The notes under the pieces: generated by a model | What the model saw: the letters and a program-made list of their open reading frames with translations, nothing else | What the model was told of the DNA's origin: nothing | Databases searched by the model: none | Shown: positions 40,097 to 46,938 of the stretch, in pieces | How the letters are laid out: the number at the start of each line of letters is the position of its first letter | Numbering within the stretch: position 1 is the stretch's first letter | Program-made: the position numbers and the translations under genes | NCBI RefSeq assembly: GCF_023015765.1 | Contig: NZ_JALKAL010000015.1 | Location: 1-64,000, forward strand | Reading direction: 5' to 3' | Length of the DNA stretch: 64,000 nucleotides | Source of the DNA: Ornithinimicrobium sp. F0845 | Lineage (GTDB): Bacteria > Actinomycetota > Actinomycetes > Actinomycetales > Dermatophilaceae

Positions 40097-42097
40097 ATGC
40101 GCACCTCCTCGCACCACCACGCCACGCCCCGCTCGAGCCACCGTTCTGACTCGACCTCGGGGGTCAGCGCGTCGGTCGCCGCGCCCGGCTGGCCGCTCGC
40201 CCGGTGGGGAGCCCTGCTCGCCGCGGTCGCGGTGACCTTCCTGCTCACCCTCGCCCCGGCCTACGGGTCCGACCCGTTCAACCTGCCGGGCGAGCTGGTC
40301 GACGAGGTGGGGGCGATCGACGACGAGACCGCTGTCCGCGACGCGCAGGAGCGGCTGCACGAGGAGACCGGGCTGCAGCTCTACGTGGTCTTCGTCGACG
40401 ACTTCGGCGGGCTCAGCGGCTGGGACTGGGCGGAGCAGACGGCCGACGCGTCGCACCTGGGCGACGAGGACCTGCTCCTGGCCGTGGCCACCGGTGAGCG
40501 TTCCTGGGGCCTGTCGGTGTCCGAGGCCGCCGGCATCTCGGTGGACCAGGAGGACCGGGTCGTCGAGCGCATCGAGACCGAGCTGCGCGACAGCGACTGG
40601 GACGGGGCCGCGATGGCTGCGGCGAACGGGTTCATCGACGTCAGGGCCGAGGGGGCGAACGCCGGCCGCAACGCCATCGGGATCGGTCTGGGCGTCGCGG
40701 CCATCGGGGGCGCCGTCATCACCGTGCCACGGGTGAGGCGGCGCCTGGCCGACCGCCGGCGCAGGGAGGATGAGGCCGAGGAGCTCGCGGCCACCTCCGA
40801 GCAGATCGGTGGCCAGCTGGTCGCCCTCGACAACGCCCTGGCCTCCTCGGAGACCGAGCTGCAGTATGCCGAGGCAGAGTTCGCGCCAGAGCTCACCCGC
40901 CCCTTCCGCGAGGCGGTGGAGGCCTCGCGGGCCGAGGCGGTGGAGGCCTACCGGGTGCGTGAGCAGATCGGGGAGGTCTCCGAGGTGACCGCCTACAACA
41001 GCACGATGGACCGGTTCCGGGCGCTGCAGGAGCTCATCGCCCGCGCCGACACGCGCCTGGACGAGCACACGGAGGCGTTCAACGACCTGCGGCGCCTGTC
41101 CGACCGCGCTCCTGAGCGCATCGAGGAGCTCGCCGCCGGGATCGCCGCGGCGACCCGCACCCTGGACGACACCGAGCCGTTGCTGGCCGCCCGCACAGAT
41201 CTGCGCGGTGGGCAGCGGGAGCAGTTCGGCGACGTCATCGCCGGCTGCCGGGCACTCCTCGGGCAGGGCGCAGCGTCGGTGGAGCTCGCGCGGGAGCGGT
41301 TGCGGACCGAGGGTCCGGAGGACGCGGTCCTGCCGATCAAGGCGGCCGAGCAGGCGCTGTCCGAGGTCACCGCTCAGACCGACCTGCTCGCCGACGTCGA
41401 CGGGCTCGTGGCGAGCTGGAACCAGTTGCTGGAGGAGGCCGGCGCCTCCCTGATGGGGGACCTGGCCGATGCCGAGCGCCTCGCGCCGCAGGATGCAGCC
41501 GTCGGTGCCCTCGTGACGACGGCGCGCACCGCACTGGGCCGGGTCCCGGACGCTGCGGAGGACCCGGTCGACCTGGCCGCCGAGCTCGGGGAGATCGAGC
41601 GGGCCTTGGACGCGGCGCTGGCCGGCTACCGCGCCGAGGAGGAGAAGCACCTCAAGGCGGTCGGCCGCGCCGAGAGCCAGCAGCGGGTCGCAGAGGCCCG
41701 GGTCAAGTTCATGGACAGCGACCTGCAGCGGGTCTGGTCGTTGACTCCGGAGTCGCAGCGTCGCAGCGCCCAGGCGGCACGCGACCTGCTGGCCCAGGGT
41801 GTCGCGCTCGTGCAGTCCGACCCCGAGACCGCCGAGCGCACCCTGCAGCAGGCCGCCAGCCGAGCTGACGCAGTGGCCCGCGCGCTGCCCACCGTCAGCG
41901 TGCAGACCGGCGGCGGGTCGGGTTGGGGTGGCTCGGGCTGGGGTGGCTCCGGCAGTTCCCGCAGCAGCTTCAGCAGCTCACGGAGCTCGTCGCGCTCGCG
42001 CAGCTCCTCTCGGCGGTCGAGCTCGCGTCGATCGAGTTCCCGTCGGTCGAGCTCCCGCCGCTCGAGCTCACGTCGTTCCCGCGGCGGCCGCTTCTGA
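40097..42097 (+). CDS. TPM domain membrane protein with long coiled coil and Ser/Arg-repeat tail (second of pair)
   Basis: 666 aa; ATG 40097 with GGGGAAGGA upstream. Layout parallels the first TPM protein: N-terminal hydrophobic segment (~33-55), TPM domain (~58-185; RLHEETGLQLYVVFVDDFGG, LGDEDLLLAVATGERSWGLS), second membrane helix (~195-215), and ~400 residues of coiled coil (LVALDNALASSETELQYAEA). The tail differs: Gly/Trp-Gly-Ser then RSSSR repeats ending RGGRF, strongly basic. The two TPM proteins are clearly paralogues (matching LVALDNAL/LVGLDNAL and DLADAERLAPQD/DIHDAERLAPKD blocks). Role is inferred to be linked to PspA. Confidence 0.85.
   Translation: MRTSSHHHATPRSSHRSDSTSGVSASVAAPGWPLARWGALLAAVAVTFLLTLAPAYGSDPFNLPGELVDEVGAIDDETAVRDAQERLHEETGLQLYVVFVDDFGGLSGWDWAEQTADASHLGDEDLLLAVATGERSWGLSVSEAAGISVDQEDRVVERIETELRDSDWDGAAMAAANGFIDVRAEGANAGRNAIGIGLGVAAIGGAVITVPRVRRRLADRRRREDEAEELAATSEQIGGQLVALDNALASSETELQYAEAEFAPELTRPFREAVEASRAEAVEAYRVREQIGEVSEVTAYNSTMDRFRALQELIARADTRLDEHTEAFNDLRRLSDRAPERIEELAAGIAAATRTLDDTEPLLAARTDLRGGQREQFGDVIAGCRALLGQGAASVELARERLRTEGPEDAVLPIKAAEQALSEVTAQTDLLADVDGLVASWNQLLEEAGASLMGDLADAERLAPQDAAVGALVTTARTALGRVPDAAEDPVDLAAELGEIERALDAALAGYRAEEEKHLKAVGRAESQQRVAEARVKFMDSDLQRVWSLTPESQRRSAQAARDLLAQGVALVQSDPETAERTLQQAASRADAVARALPTVSVQTGGGSGWGGSGWGGSGSSRSSFSSSRSSSRSRSSSRRSSSRRSSSRRSSSRRSSSRRSRGGRF
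41999..42073 (+). repeat. 15-bp repeats encoding RSSSR units
   Basis: Five in-frame 15-bp units of the type CGGTCGAGCTCCCGC each encode Arg-Ser-Ser-Ser-Arg at the C-terminus of the second TPM protein. Third-position differences between units show they have been kept as protein repeats and not only as DNA copies. Confidence 0.8.
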
Positions 42098-42160
42098 ACC
42101 TGCCGGACGGAGGTCTGGAGCCCACAGCAGGTCCTGGCGCAGCCGTCCACGCCGGCAGTT

Positions 42161-42232
42161 CGTCTTCGAGCGCCTCCCGTCTCATCGGGCCGACTGCAAC
42201 CGGCTCGAGGATGAGCTAGGGGCTCGAAGACG
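42161..42232. repeat. inverted repeat in gene-free DNA between TPM gene and pth remnant
   Basis: CGTCTTCGAGC (42161-42171) is inverted at 42222-42232, with an inner CTCATC/GATGAG pair. The 190-bp stretch 42098-42287 has no gene; this structure could be a terminator for the TPM cluster or a boundary feature of the island that follows. Confidence 0.5.
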
Positions 42233-42287
42233 AGCCACTGCCGTCGCAAAGCGCCCTCAGACGACAGCCGCCCGCGGCGCCCTCAGC

Positions 42288-42642
42288 TCAGCGACCGTGG
42301 AACCGGCCCTGTGTCGCTTCAAGCCCCGTGTGCACCAGTTCGGTCACCGCGTCGGCGCCGTCACCGATGAGCAGCTCGACGTCGACCCGGTCCCGGGAGG
42401 GGAAGTCGGAGTGCACATAATCCGCGGGGTCCTGGCGCCCCGGCGGACGCCCGATGCCCAGCCACACCCGCAGGTAGTCCTTGGTCCCCAGGGAACCCGT
42501 TGCGGCCACCCCTCACCCCCACCACGCTTGAGCTTGATCGCACCGAAGTCGATGTCCAGCTCGTCATGCACCACCACGACCTGCTCCAACGGCACCTAGT
42601 AGAACCGCACCAGCGCAGCCACCGGGCCACCGGAGACGTTCA
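42288..42642 (-). pseudogene. decayed duplicate of the pth 3' two-thirds
   Basis: This segment aligns along its length with codons ~75-196 of the intact pth at 43762-44352, including the gene end and TGA. Defects: a TAG replaces the AAG lysine codon in FYKVPLEQ (near 42598), a deletion/frameshift removes the GGHNGLRSI catalytic region around 42490-42515, and the N-terminal ~75 codons are missing. By eye ~90% of the shared bases match. It cannot be functional. Similarity stops at 42642, a few tens of bases before the toxin-antitoxin genes. Confidence 0.9.
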
Positions 42643-42668
42643 GGGTGCATCAGCACGTTTCTGCATCC

Positions 42669-42686
42669 GATAACTCATGAGTTATC
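42669..42686. promoter_or_regulatory. 18-bp perfect palindrome, likely autoregulatory operator of the TA pair
   Basis: GATAACTCATGAGTTATC is a perfect palindrome in otherwise GC-rich DNA. It overlaps the -10-like TATCAT (42683-42688), which ends 6 bases before GTG 42695. An XRE repressor encoded right there could bind it and shut its own promoter. Confidence 0.75.
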
Positions 42687-42694
42687 ATCGACGT

Positions 42695-43150
42695 GTGCCC
42701 GACTACGGCGACATCGTGAGGACGAGGCGCGAGTTGCTCGGGCTGTCGCAGCGCGCACTCGCCGGGCGGGTCGGCGTGACACAGCCGATGATCAGCGCGA
42801 TCGAGGCCGGTACGCGGACCCCGACGGAGCCGGTTCGGGCAGCGATCGATGCCACCCTTGCGATCCGACCGTCAACAGCACTGCACGCCCGTCTCGGTGA
42901 GGTCCGAGCCATGGTTCGGCGGCACGGCGGCCTGCACGCCACGTTGATCGGCTCGGCCGCCCGCGGCCAGGACACGATCGGTTCAGACCTCGACCTCTTG
43001 GTCGAGTTCGAGTCCGACCGCGACATCGTTGACCTGCTGGCACTCGAGGCCGACCTGGCCGAGCTCCTGACCGTCCCGGTGGATATCGTCTCGGCCGGCT
43101 CCACCGGTCCGGTCGTCGAGGACCTGCAACGAGGGGCCGTCCCGCTGTGA
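42695..43150 (+). CDS. XRE helix-turn-helix fused to MntA-like nucleotidyltransferase (antitoxin)
   Basis: 151 aa from GTG 42695. The N-terminal ~60 residues are an XRE HTH (LGLSQRALAGRVGVTQPMIS, AIEAGTRTPTEPVR). Residues ~80-151 are a minimal nucleotidyltransferase with LIGSAARGQDTIGSDLDLLV, the GSx10DxD metal site. In MntA-HepT systems this enzyme AMPylates and neutralises the HEPN toxin. ATG 42677 lies inside the palindromic operator and would require a start upstream of the likely transcript start, so GTG 42695 (leaderless) is preferred. It overlaps hepT by 4 bases (GTGA). Confidence 0.85.
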   Translation: MPDYGDIVRTRRELLGLSQRALAGRVGVTQPMISAIEAGTRTPTEPVRAAIDATLAIRPSTALHARLGEVRAMVRRHGGLHATLIGSAARGQDTIGSDLDLLVEFESDRDIVDLLALEADLAELLTVPVDIVSAGSTGPVVEDLQRGAVPL

Positions 43151-43491
43151 CCGATGCCCGGCTCGCTCGCCGACTTTCCGATCTGACCGCGTTCGCGAGG
43201 GAGGCAGAGCACGTCGTTGCGCAGGGGCGGGACAGGTACCTCGCTGACGATGCTGATGGCGCGCTGCTCCGCAACGCGGGCGAGCGGGTCCTGATCAAGG
43301 TGGCAACAGTCGTCGAGAAGCTGCCGGACTCGTTCCGGCAATCGCACCCGAACGTGCCATGGGTCGCGATCATGCGGATGCGCAACCTCGTGGCCCACCA
43401 CTACGACAAGGTGAATGCCGACCTCATGTGGACCGCGCTCACCACACGAATCCCTGGTCTCGCCCGTGAGCTCGGGCTGACCGAGGACTGA
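43147..43491 (+). CDS. hepT: HepT-like HEPN ribonuclease toxin (DUF86)
   Basis: 114 aa, all-helical. It carries the HEPN motif RNLVAHHY, matching Rx4HxY, in which the arginine and histidine form the RNase site and the tyrosine is the residue AMPylated in known HepT proteins. The context MRMRNLVAHHYDKVNADLMW is typical of DUF86. GTG 43147 overlaps the antitoxin stop by 4 bases. Expected action: cleavage of tRNA or mRNA when not neutralised. No other genes accompany the pair. Confidence 0.85.
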   Translation: MTDARLARRLSDLTAFAREAEHVVAQGRDRYLADDADGALLRNAGERVLIKVATVVEKLPDSFRQSHPNVPWVAIMRMRNLVAHHYDKVNADLMWTALTTRIPGLARELGLTED

Positions 43492-43555
43492 TCGGCGGTA
43501 CCTCTTCGACGGACGGCAGCCGCACCGCATCCGGCGCCGCGCGATACTAGGCAGA

Positions 43556-43618
43556 TGATCTCCGACGCTCTCGCTCGGGCCCTCCGCGAGGCCGGCGTGC
43601 GCTGGGAGACCGCCTCGT
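43556..43618 (+). pseudogene. short gene fragment in the island (20 codons)
   Basis: ATG 43556 begins MISDALARALREAGVRWETA and ends at TGA 43618. A -10-like TACTAG is just upstream. The start looks like the N-terminus of a longer actinobacterial protein cut off by a stop. The rest of the 270-bp gap 43492-43761 has no recognisable gene; it contains one copy of the window's recurrent GGCATAC word and looks like debris. Confidence 0.25.
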
Positions 43619-43761
43619 GACCGACCCCACGGCATACATCGAGGCAGGCCCCCCGGCTAAGCGAAGTGCATCCCGATACCGCTAGAGGCGCTGCACCCAC
43701 CCCGTGAGAAGCCGCCAACGCCAAACCCCGACGAGGCCAGCGCCGGTGGCCGGAGCAACAG

Positions 43762-44352
43762 TCAGCGGCTGTGGAACCGGCCCTGCGTCGTCTCGAGGCC
43801 CGTGTGCACCAGGTCGGTCACCGCGTCGGCGCCGTCGCCGATGAGCAGCTCGACGTCGACCCGGTCGCGGGAGGGGAAGTCGGAGAGCACATAGTCGGCC
43901 GGGTCCTGGCGCCCCGGCGGACGCCCGATGCCCAGCCGCACCCGCAGGTAGTCCTTGGTGCCCAGGGACTGGCTGATCGAGCGCAGCCCGTTGTGGCCGC
44001 CCTCGCCGCCACCGCGCTTGAGCTTGATCGCACCGAAGTCGATGTCCAGCTCGTCGTGCACGACGATGACCTGCTCCAACGGCACCTTGTAGAACCGCAC
44101 CAGGGCTGCGACCGGACCACCAGAGACGTTCATGTAGGTCATCGGCTGGGCCAGGATCGCGCGCGGACCGGGGGCGCCCCCGGGCATCGTGCCGAGGCGG
44201 ACCTCACTGACCCACGCCCGGCCCTTGTGCTCCTTGGCCGAGGCTCCCGCCTGCTCAGCAAGCTCCGCGATCACCATCGCGCCGATGTTGTGCCGGTGCC
44301 CGGCATACTTCGGCCCGGGGTTGCCCAGGCCCACCACCAACCAGGGGTCCAT
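43762..44352 (-). CDS. pth: peptidyl-tRNA hydrolase
   Basis: 196 aa, normal length. Active-site features: [20 protein letters not shown] (Asn and catalytic His), [30 protein letters not shown] and [14 protein letters not shown]. It releases peptides from prematurely dropped peptidyl-tRNA and is usually essential. GAGGAGC lies before ATG 44352. rplY is upstream on the same strand, 186 bases away with a terminator between. The 3' two-thirds are duplicated as a dead copy at 42288-42642. Confidence 0.97.
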   Translation of the reverse strand: MDPWLVVGLGNPGPKYAGHRHNIGAMVIAELAEQAGASAKEHKGRAWVSEVRLGTMPGGAPGPRAILAQPMTYMNVSGGPVAALVRFYKVPLEQVIVVHDELDIDFGAIKLKRGGGEGGHNGLRSISQSLGTKDYLRVRLGIGRPPGRQDPADYVLSDFPSRDRVDVELLIGDGADAVTDLVHTGLETTQGRFHSR

Positions 44353-44394
44353 CGTTGCTCCTCGGGTCGCGAACTACGGGCAGGGAACGGCAGC

Positions 44395-44429
44395 GGGGTT
44401 GCCCCGGACGCGTGGTCCGGGACAACCCC
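44395..44429 (-). terminator. hairpin between rplY and pth
   Basis: GGGGTTGCCCCGGAC / GTCCGGGACAACCCC, a 15-bp stem with one mismatch and a 5-base loop, about 110 bases after the rplY stop. It probably ends the rplY transcript, leaving pth its own promoter. Confidence 0.75.
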
Positions 44430-44538
44430 GAGAGTATGCCGTGCGCCGCGGTCTCGCACGGACGTTTCAGGCGCGTGCGGCGAGAGTGCGCGCCGCGATC
44501 AGGGGCGCGCTCGTGCGTGCGGCGGTCGTGCGGAAGGC

Positions 44539-45204
44539 TCAGGCGTCCTCGGCCGGGGCCTCGGCGGCGGCCTCCTCGTCGGCAGCAGCCTCGGTCTCCG
44601 GCTCGTCCGCTTCGATGCCGGCCTCGCTCTCGGCCTCGGCCAGCTCGGCCTCCAGCGCCTCCTCGGAGATCTGCTGGGTGACGTTGACCAGCAGGGCCTC
44701 CGGGTCGGTGACGAGCGTGACGCCCTCGGGCAGCTCAACCTGGCCGGCCAGGATCTGGCTGCCGGCCTCCAGGCCCTCGACGGAGACGGTGAAGGACTCC
44801 GGGATGCTCGTGGCGTCGGTCTCGACGGCGACCTCGGTGTAGTCGGTCGTGACGACCGTGTCCGGGGCAGCCTGGCCCTCGACGTGGATCGAGATGTCGA
44901 CGACGACCTTCTCACCCTTGCGGATGATGACCAGGTCGACGTGCTCAATGGTGCGCTTGATCGGGTCGCGCTGCACGTCCTTGGCCAGCGCCAGGTGCTG
45001 CTCTCCATCGACGTCCAGGGTGAGGACCGCGTTGGTGTGCTTCAGCGCCATCATCGTGGCGTGGCCCGGGAGGGTCAGGTGCAGCGGCGGGTTGCCGTGT
45101 TCGTAGAGGACCGCGGGGATCTTGTCGGCGCGGCGGACGCGACGGGCCGCGCCCTTGCCGAACTCGGTGCGCTTCTCGGCGGAGATGGAAAGGTAGTCAG
45201 CCAT
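44539..45204 (-). CDS. rplY: 50S ribosomal protein L25 / general stress protein Ctc
   Basis: 221 aa. The N-terminal L25 domain (EKRTEFGKGAARRVRRADKI, PAVLYEHGNPPLHLTLPG) binds 5S rRNA; the beta-domain of the long Ctc/TL5 form follows, and the last ~40 residues are a Glu/Ala-rich acidic tail. ACGGAGG lies before ATG 45204. It has its own promoter at 45373-45402 with a ~165-base leader. The order rplY-pth is conserved in actinobacteria. Confidence 0.96.
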   Translation of the reverse strand: MADYLSISAEKRTEFGKGAARRVRRADKIPAVLYEHGNPPLHLTLPGHATMMALKHTNAVLTLDVDGEQHLALAKDVQRDPIKRTIEHVDLVIIRKGEKVVVDISIHVEGQAAPDTVVTTDYTEVAVETDATSIPESFTVSVEGLEAGSQILAGQVELPEGVTLVTDPEALLVNVTQQISEEALEAELAEAESEAGIEADEPETEAAADEEAAAEAPAEDA

Positions 45205-45372
45205 GTCTGGGCCTCCGTGGGGTCAGGTCCGTGGGGTCGGAATCAGCGGTGGGGCCTCGACGCGGGGCGCGGCACGACACGGCAGCGGGCCGCGTGGAAC
45301 GGCTCAACCGCGTCGATTCACGGACGCGGCCACTCCTTCGTGCAGCGTCCCTCGCCGAGGCAACAGTGGATC

Positions 45373-45402
45373 AGTCTAGGTCAGCCGGTCCCCACCGGCC
45401 AA
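45373..45402 (-). promoter_or_regulatory. promoter of rplY
   Basis: On the minus strand: TTGGCC (45402-45397), 18-base spacer, TAGACT (45378-45373). A 6-bp inverted repeat GCCGGT/ACCGGC with loop CCCC (45384-45399) lies mostly in the spacer and could be a regulator site or the terminator of the upstream gene, which ends at 45408. Confidence 0.6.
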
Positions 45403-45407
45403 CTCGG

Positions 45408-45947
45408 TCAGCACCAGCGGCGGGAGACCTCGGCCAGCACCTTGGCGGTGCGTGCGCTCGACAGCCCCAGCGCGCCGGCCAGCGAGGTCCCGAGCGGGTC
45501 GACGTCGCCCGGTGTCGCGTGGCTCCACATCATGTTGACGCTGCGCCCGTGCACCACGATCCGGGTCTGGTCGGTGGACCGTTCCTCCACCGCGGCCATC
45601 ACCTTCCGCGACGGCGCCTCCCGCAGCAGGCTGATGTAGTGCCGCTGGAGGGGACCGGACCGCTCCCCCAGCCCTACGGCATACTCGCTCAGCTCGGAGA
45701 GCTCCGCCTGGCCGAAGACGATGGTGGGCACCTCGAAGCCGCGGTCGGCCAGGAAGGCCGACTCCAGGGCGTCCTCGACCCGGGCGAGCGATCGCATCCG
45801 GGTGGTCACGCAGAGGTTTCCGGTGTTGAGGTAGGTCTCGACGTCGGTGAAGCCGGCTGCCTCCGCGCTCGCCCGGACCGCGTCCTTGGGGAACTTGCGG
45901 GTGGACCCGAGGTTGATCGCCCGCAGGAAGCCGACGTAGGTGGGCAT
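45408..45947 (-). CDS. DUF1697 domain-containing protein
   Basis: 179 aa. Family hallmarks: MPTYVGFLRAINLGSTRKFP, FTDVETYLNTGNLCV (usually ...YIxSGNVvF), and RSVNMMWSHATPGDVDPLGT. Function unknown; the structure is ferredoxin-like. It starts 7 bases after the prs stop and is probably the last gene of the glmU-prs transcript. Confidence 0.88.
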   Translation of the reverse strand: MPTYVGFLRAINLGSTRKFPKDAVRASAEAAGFTDVETYLNTGNLCVTTRMRSLARVEDALESAFLADRGFEVPTIVFGQAELSELSEYAVGLGERSGPLQRHYISLLREAPSRKVMAAVEERSTDQTRIVVHGRSVNMMWSHATPGDVDPLGTSLAGALGLSSARTAKVLAEVSRRWC

Positions 45948-45954
45948 CGGCCGC

Positions 45955-46938
45955 TCAGGCGTGTCCGTCGAACATGCTCGTGACCGACCCGTCCTCGAAG
46001 ACCGCGCGGATCGCCTGGCTGATCAGCGGCGCGATGGACAGCTCGGTGATCTTGTCCAGCGCCCGGGCCTCGGCGCTGATCGGCAGCGTGTTGGTGACGA
46101 CCACCTCGCGGGCCACCGAGTTGGCCAGCCGCTCGACGGCCGGACCGCTGAAGATCGCGTGCGTCGCGGCGATCACGACGCTGGCGGCCCCGTCCTTCAT
46201 CAGCGCGTCGGCCGCCTGGCAGATGGTGCCGCCGGAGTCGATCATGTCGTCAACCAGGATGCAGGTGCGGCCGGCGACCTCACCGACGACCCGGTTGGCG
46301 ACGCTCTCGTTGGGGCGGGTGATGTCGCGGGTCTTGTGGATGAAGGCCAGCGGGGCACCGCCCAGGCGCTGGCTCCACTGCTCGGCGACCTTGATGCGGC
46401 CGGCGTCCGGGGAGACGATCGCCAGGTCCTCCTTGCCGTAGTTCTTGCGCACGTAGGAGGCCAGGATCGGCAGCGCCATCAGGTGGTCGACGGGGCCGTC
46501 GAAGAAGCCCTGGATCTGTGAGGTGTGCAGGTCGACGGCCATCAGCCGGTCGGCTCCGGCGGTCTTGAACAGGTCGGCCATCAGGCGGGCCGAGATGGGC
46601 TCGCGGCCCCGGTGCTTCTTGTCCTGGCGGGCGTAGCCGTAGAACGGCAGCACCACCGTGATCCGCTTGGCCGAGGCGCGCTTGAGCGCGTCAACCATGA
46701 TCAGGTGCTCCATGATCCACTCGTTGACCGGCGCGGTGTGGCTCTGGATCACGAAGGCGTCGCAGCCGCGGACCGACTCGTTGAACCGGACGTAGATCTC
46801 GCTGTTGGCGAAGCTGTAGGCGTCGGTCGGCACCAGCTCGGTGCCCAGCGTGGTGGTCACCTCCTCGGCCAGGCTGGGGTGCGCCCGGCCGCTGAAGACC
46901 ATGAGGTTCTTCTGGGTGGCCTTCTGGATGCCGGTCAC
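45955..46938 (-). CDS. prs: ribose-phosphate pyrophosphokinase
   Basis: 327 aa. Motifs: AYSFANSEIYVRFNESVRG, PFYGYARQDKKHRGREPISA, AVDLHTSQIQGFFDGPVDHL and the PRPP loop CILVDDMIDSGGTICQA. It makes PRPP from ribose 5-phosphate and ATP for nucleotide, His and Trp synthesis. GTG 46938 with GAAGGGAG upstream overlaps the glmU stop by 4 bases (GTGA). The glmU-prs pair is the standard actinobacterial order. Confidence 0.97.
   Translation of the reverse strand: MTGIQKATQKNLMVFSGRAHPSLAEEVTTTLGTELVPTDAYSFANSEIYVRFNESVRGCDAFVIQSHTAPVNEWIMEHLIMVDALKRASAKRITVVLPFYGYARQDKKHRGREPISARLMADLFKTAGADRLMAVDLHTSQIQGFFDGPVDHLMALPILASYVRKNYGKEDLAIVSPDAGRIKVAEQWSQRLGGAPLAFIHKTRDITRPNESVANRVVGEVAGRTCILVDDMIDSGGTICQAADALMKDGAASVVIAATHAIFSGPAVERLANSVAREVVVTNTLPISAEARALDKITELSIAPLISQAIRAVFEDGSVTSMFDGHA

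Noticed and set aside
41999-42073. Evenly spaced 15-bp repeats considered as a CRISPR-like array
   Set aside because: No spacers, units are contiguous and in frame, and they encode RSSSR; no cas genes in the window. The same applies to the repeats at 817-951.
42677-42694. ATG 42677 as the start of the XRE-nucleotidyltransferase gene
   Set aside because: It lies inside the 18-bp palindrome and upstream of the likely transcription start; GTG 42695 fits the -10 spacing.
42098-43761. A complete mobile element (integron, IS or prophage) around the TA pair
   Set aside because: No integrase, transposase, terminal inverted repeats or target-site duplication could be found; only the pth duplication supports insertion.
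45205-45372. The ~165-base rplY leader as a riboswitch
   Set aside because: Some GC-rich stems exist but no recognisable riboswitch or L25-type leader motif; left unassigned.
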